Shown piece after piece: positions 16,263 to 17,326 of a stretch of 17,326 nucleotides of DNA. Within the stretch, counting starts at the first letter, position 1. Each line of letters begins with the position of its first letter. The translations under genes and the position numbers were made by a program. The notes under the pieces were generated by a model that was given only the letters and a program-made list of their open reading frames with translations, had not been told where the DNA came from and searched no databases. Source of the stretch: an uncultured Candidatus Competibacteraceae bacterium (GTDB lineage: Bacteria; Pseudomonadota; Gammaproteobacteria; Competibacterales; Competibacteraceae); assembly GCA_937960715.1 (NCBI GenBank), contig CALGOO010000199.1, forward strand, positions 1-17,326. Reading direction: 5' to 3'.

Positions 16263-17326
16263 ATGCACCGCGCGCCCATGACTCTGCCCGTCGATCCGCT
16301 CAATACTTTGCCCGCGCCCGATCCCGCCGCCGCCGCGCACAGTGCTCGGCTGCTCGACGTTCTTCGCGCCGCCATCGCCGACGCGGGCGGCGCCCTCCCC
16401 TTCGCCCGATTCATGGATCTAGCTCTGTACGCGCCCGGTCTGGGCTATTACCGCGCCGGCGCTCGCAAGTTCGGTCCCGGCGGCGACTTTGTCACCGCAC
16501 CGGAACTGTCACCCCTGTTCTCCCGCTGCCTGGCCCGCCAGTGCCAGGACATCCTGGGCGCGCTCGGCGGCGGCGAAATCCTCGAACTCGGCGCCGGCAC
16601 CGGGGTCATGGCCGCCGATATCCTGCTGGAACTGCACGCCTTGGACGCCTTGCCGGACCGCTACGCCATTCTTGAACCGAGCGGCGAACTACGCCAGCGC
16701 CAGCGTCAAACCCTGGCCGACCGGACACCCGAGTTGCTGGACCGGGTGGTCTGGCTGGACGCACCGCCGGCATCCGGTTTTCGCGGCGTCGTGCTCGGCA
16801 ACGAAGTACTGGACGCGCTGCCGGTCGAACGCTTCCGCGTCACCGCGCATGGCCCACGCCGCTTGACGGTCGTCTGGACCGAAACCGGTTTGGCCTGGGC
16901 CGAGGGCGAGGAGGACCCGGCGGTGACCGCCACGGTCGCCCGGATCGAAGCCGATCTGGGCTGGCGCTGGCCGGAGAGCTACTGCTCCGAATACGTTCCC
17001 CACCTGGAAGACTGGCTGCGAACCGTCGCCGAACCGCTGACGGTGGGCGCCCTGCTGTTCGTGGATTACGGCTATCCGCGCCGCGCGTATTACCACCCCG
17101 AACGCGCCGACGGTACCCTGCTCTGCCATTACCGTCACCGGGTTCACGCCGACCCGCTGATTTTGCCGGGTTTGCAGGACATCACCGCCAGCGTGGATTT
17201 CACCGCCGTGGCCGACGCCGCCCGCGCCGTCGGGTTGGAGATCGCGGGTTACGCCAACCAGAACTACTTCCTGTTCGGCTGTGGCCTGATGGAATTGCTG
17301 GCCGATCAAATCCCCCCTGACCCCCC
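16263..17326 (+). CDS. SAM-dependent methyltransferase, MidA/NDUFAF7 family (incomplete at right edge)
   Basis: At least 354 codons of a COG1565 (DUF185) class I methyltransferase. The family includes human NDUFAF7, an arginine methyltransferase of complex I assembly; the bacterial substrate is not known. Evidence: FARFMDLALYAPGLGYY near the N terminus, GGDFVTAPELSPLFSRCL, the SAM loop ILELGAGTGVMA (ELGAGTG at 108-114), GNEVLDALPVERF, FVDYGYPR, and GLQDITASVDFTAVADAA, ending NYFLFGCGLMELLADQ. Homologues continue past this point for perhaps 40-50 residues. A second in-frame ATG at 16278 is an equally possible start, as neither has a clear ribosome site. It diverges from the SH3-domain gene. 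The last ~19 bases look like a repeat rather than coding sequence. Confidence 0.92.
   Translation, partial: MHRAPMTLPVDPLNTLPAPDPAAAAHSARLLDVLRAAIADAGGALPFARFMDLALYAPGLGYYRAGARKFGPGGDFVTAPELSPLFSRCLARQCQDILGALGGGEILELGAGTGVMAADILLELHALDALPDRYAILEPSGELRQRQRQTLADRTPELLDRVVWLDAPPASGFRGVVLGNEVLDALPVERFRVTAHGPRRLTVVWTETGLAWAEGEEDPAVTATVARIEADLGWRWPESYCSEYVPHLEDWLRTVAEPLTVGALLFVDYGYPRRAYYHPERADGTLLCHYRHRVHADPLILPGLQDITASVDFTAVADAARAVGLEIAGYANQNYFLFGCGLMELLADQIPPDP
17308..17326. repeat. C-rich sequence at the right edge, possible start of a dispersed repeat
   Basis: AAATCCCCCCTGACCCCCC closes the window inside the methyltransferase frame, where it would encode Ile-Pro-Pro-Asp-Pro-Pro. Two runs of six C residues are unlike any other stretch here. 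The pattern AAATCCCCCCTnnCCCCCC is one I associate with dispersed intergenic repeats in many bacterial genomes, but only 19 bases are visible, so this is an inference. Confidence 0.35.

Overview
The window is a GC-rich (roughly two-thirds G+C by eye) stretch of bacterial chromosome carrying mostly housekeeping genes. A FabA/FabB pair, a leuS-lptE-holA-proA-nadD-rsfS-rlmH-maf-rng gene string, a purMN pair and a plsY/folB/ygiM-like neighbourhood all point to a Gammaproteobacterium. Genome style is compatible with a Chromatiales- or Competibacter-like lineage, but that finer placement is an inference without a database search. Several genes (leuS, holA, purM, purN, fabA) appear to start with GTG.

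Layout. Positions 1-8053 form one tight minus-strand cluster, read right to left: leuS, lptE, holA, proA, nadD, rsfS, rlmH, maf and the 5' part of rng, with gaps of 37 bp or less and one 4-base overlap. It mixes tRNA charging, outer-membrane LPS assembly, the DNA polymerase III clamp loader, proline and NAD synthesis, ribosome silencing and 23S rRNA modification, nucleotide sanitation and RNA processing. Divergent from leuS, purM and purN (8156-9864, plus) encode two steps of de novo purine synthesis and overlap by 4 bases. They converge on nadA (minus, 9884-10966), the quinolinate synthase gene. Upstream of nadA is a striking 19-bp palindrome that fills the spacer between a plausible -35 and -10.

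Positions 11057-12197 are the only accessory-looking stretch. They hold a decayed fragment resembling prenyltransferase/squalene-cyclase toroid repeats, then the 3' ends of two different IS630-type transposase genes joined head-to-head. Near-identical inverted repeats lie just at the two transposase stop codons, giving a ~740-bp IR-flanked scar with no intact gene.

Positions 12198-13942 hold fabB and fabA (minus, transcribed fabA-fabB), the unsaturated fatty acid branch. After a small coding-like ORF (14011-14136, plus) come plsY (minus, glycerol-3-phosphate acyltransferase), divergent folB (plus, dihydroneopterin aldolase), a YgiM-type SH3 membrane protein (minus) and a MidA/NDUFAF7-type methyltransferase (plus). 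The methyltransferase runs off the right edge inside a C-rich sequence that looks like a dispersed repeat.

I found no tRNA, rRNA, CRISPR array or phage genes, and no clear new multi-gene system. The observations most worth following up are the nadA promoter palindrome, the double-IS scar, the small ORF beside fabA and the C-rich right edge.
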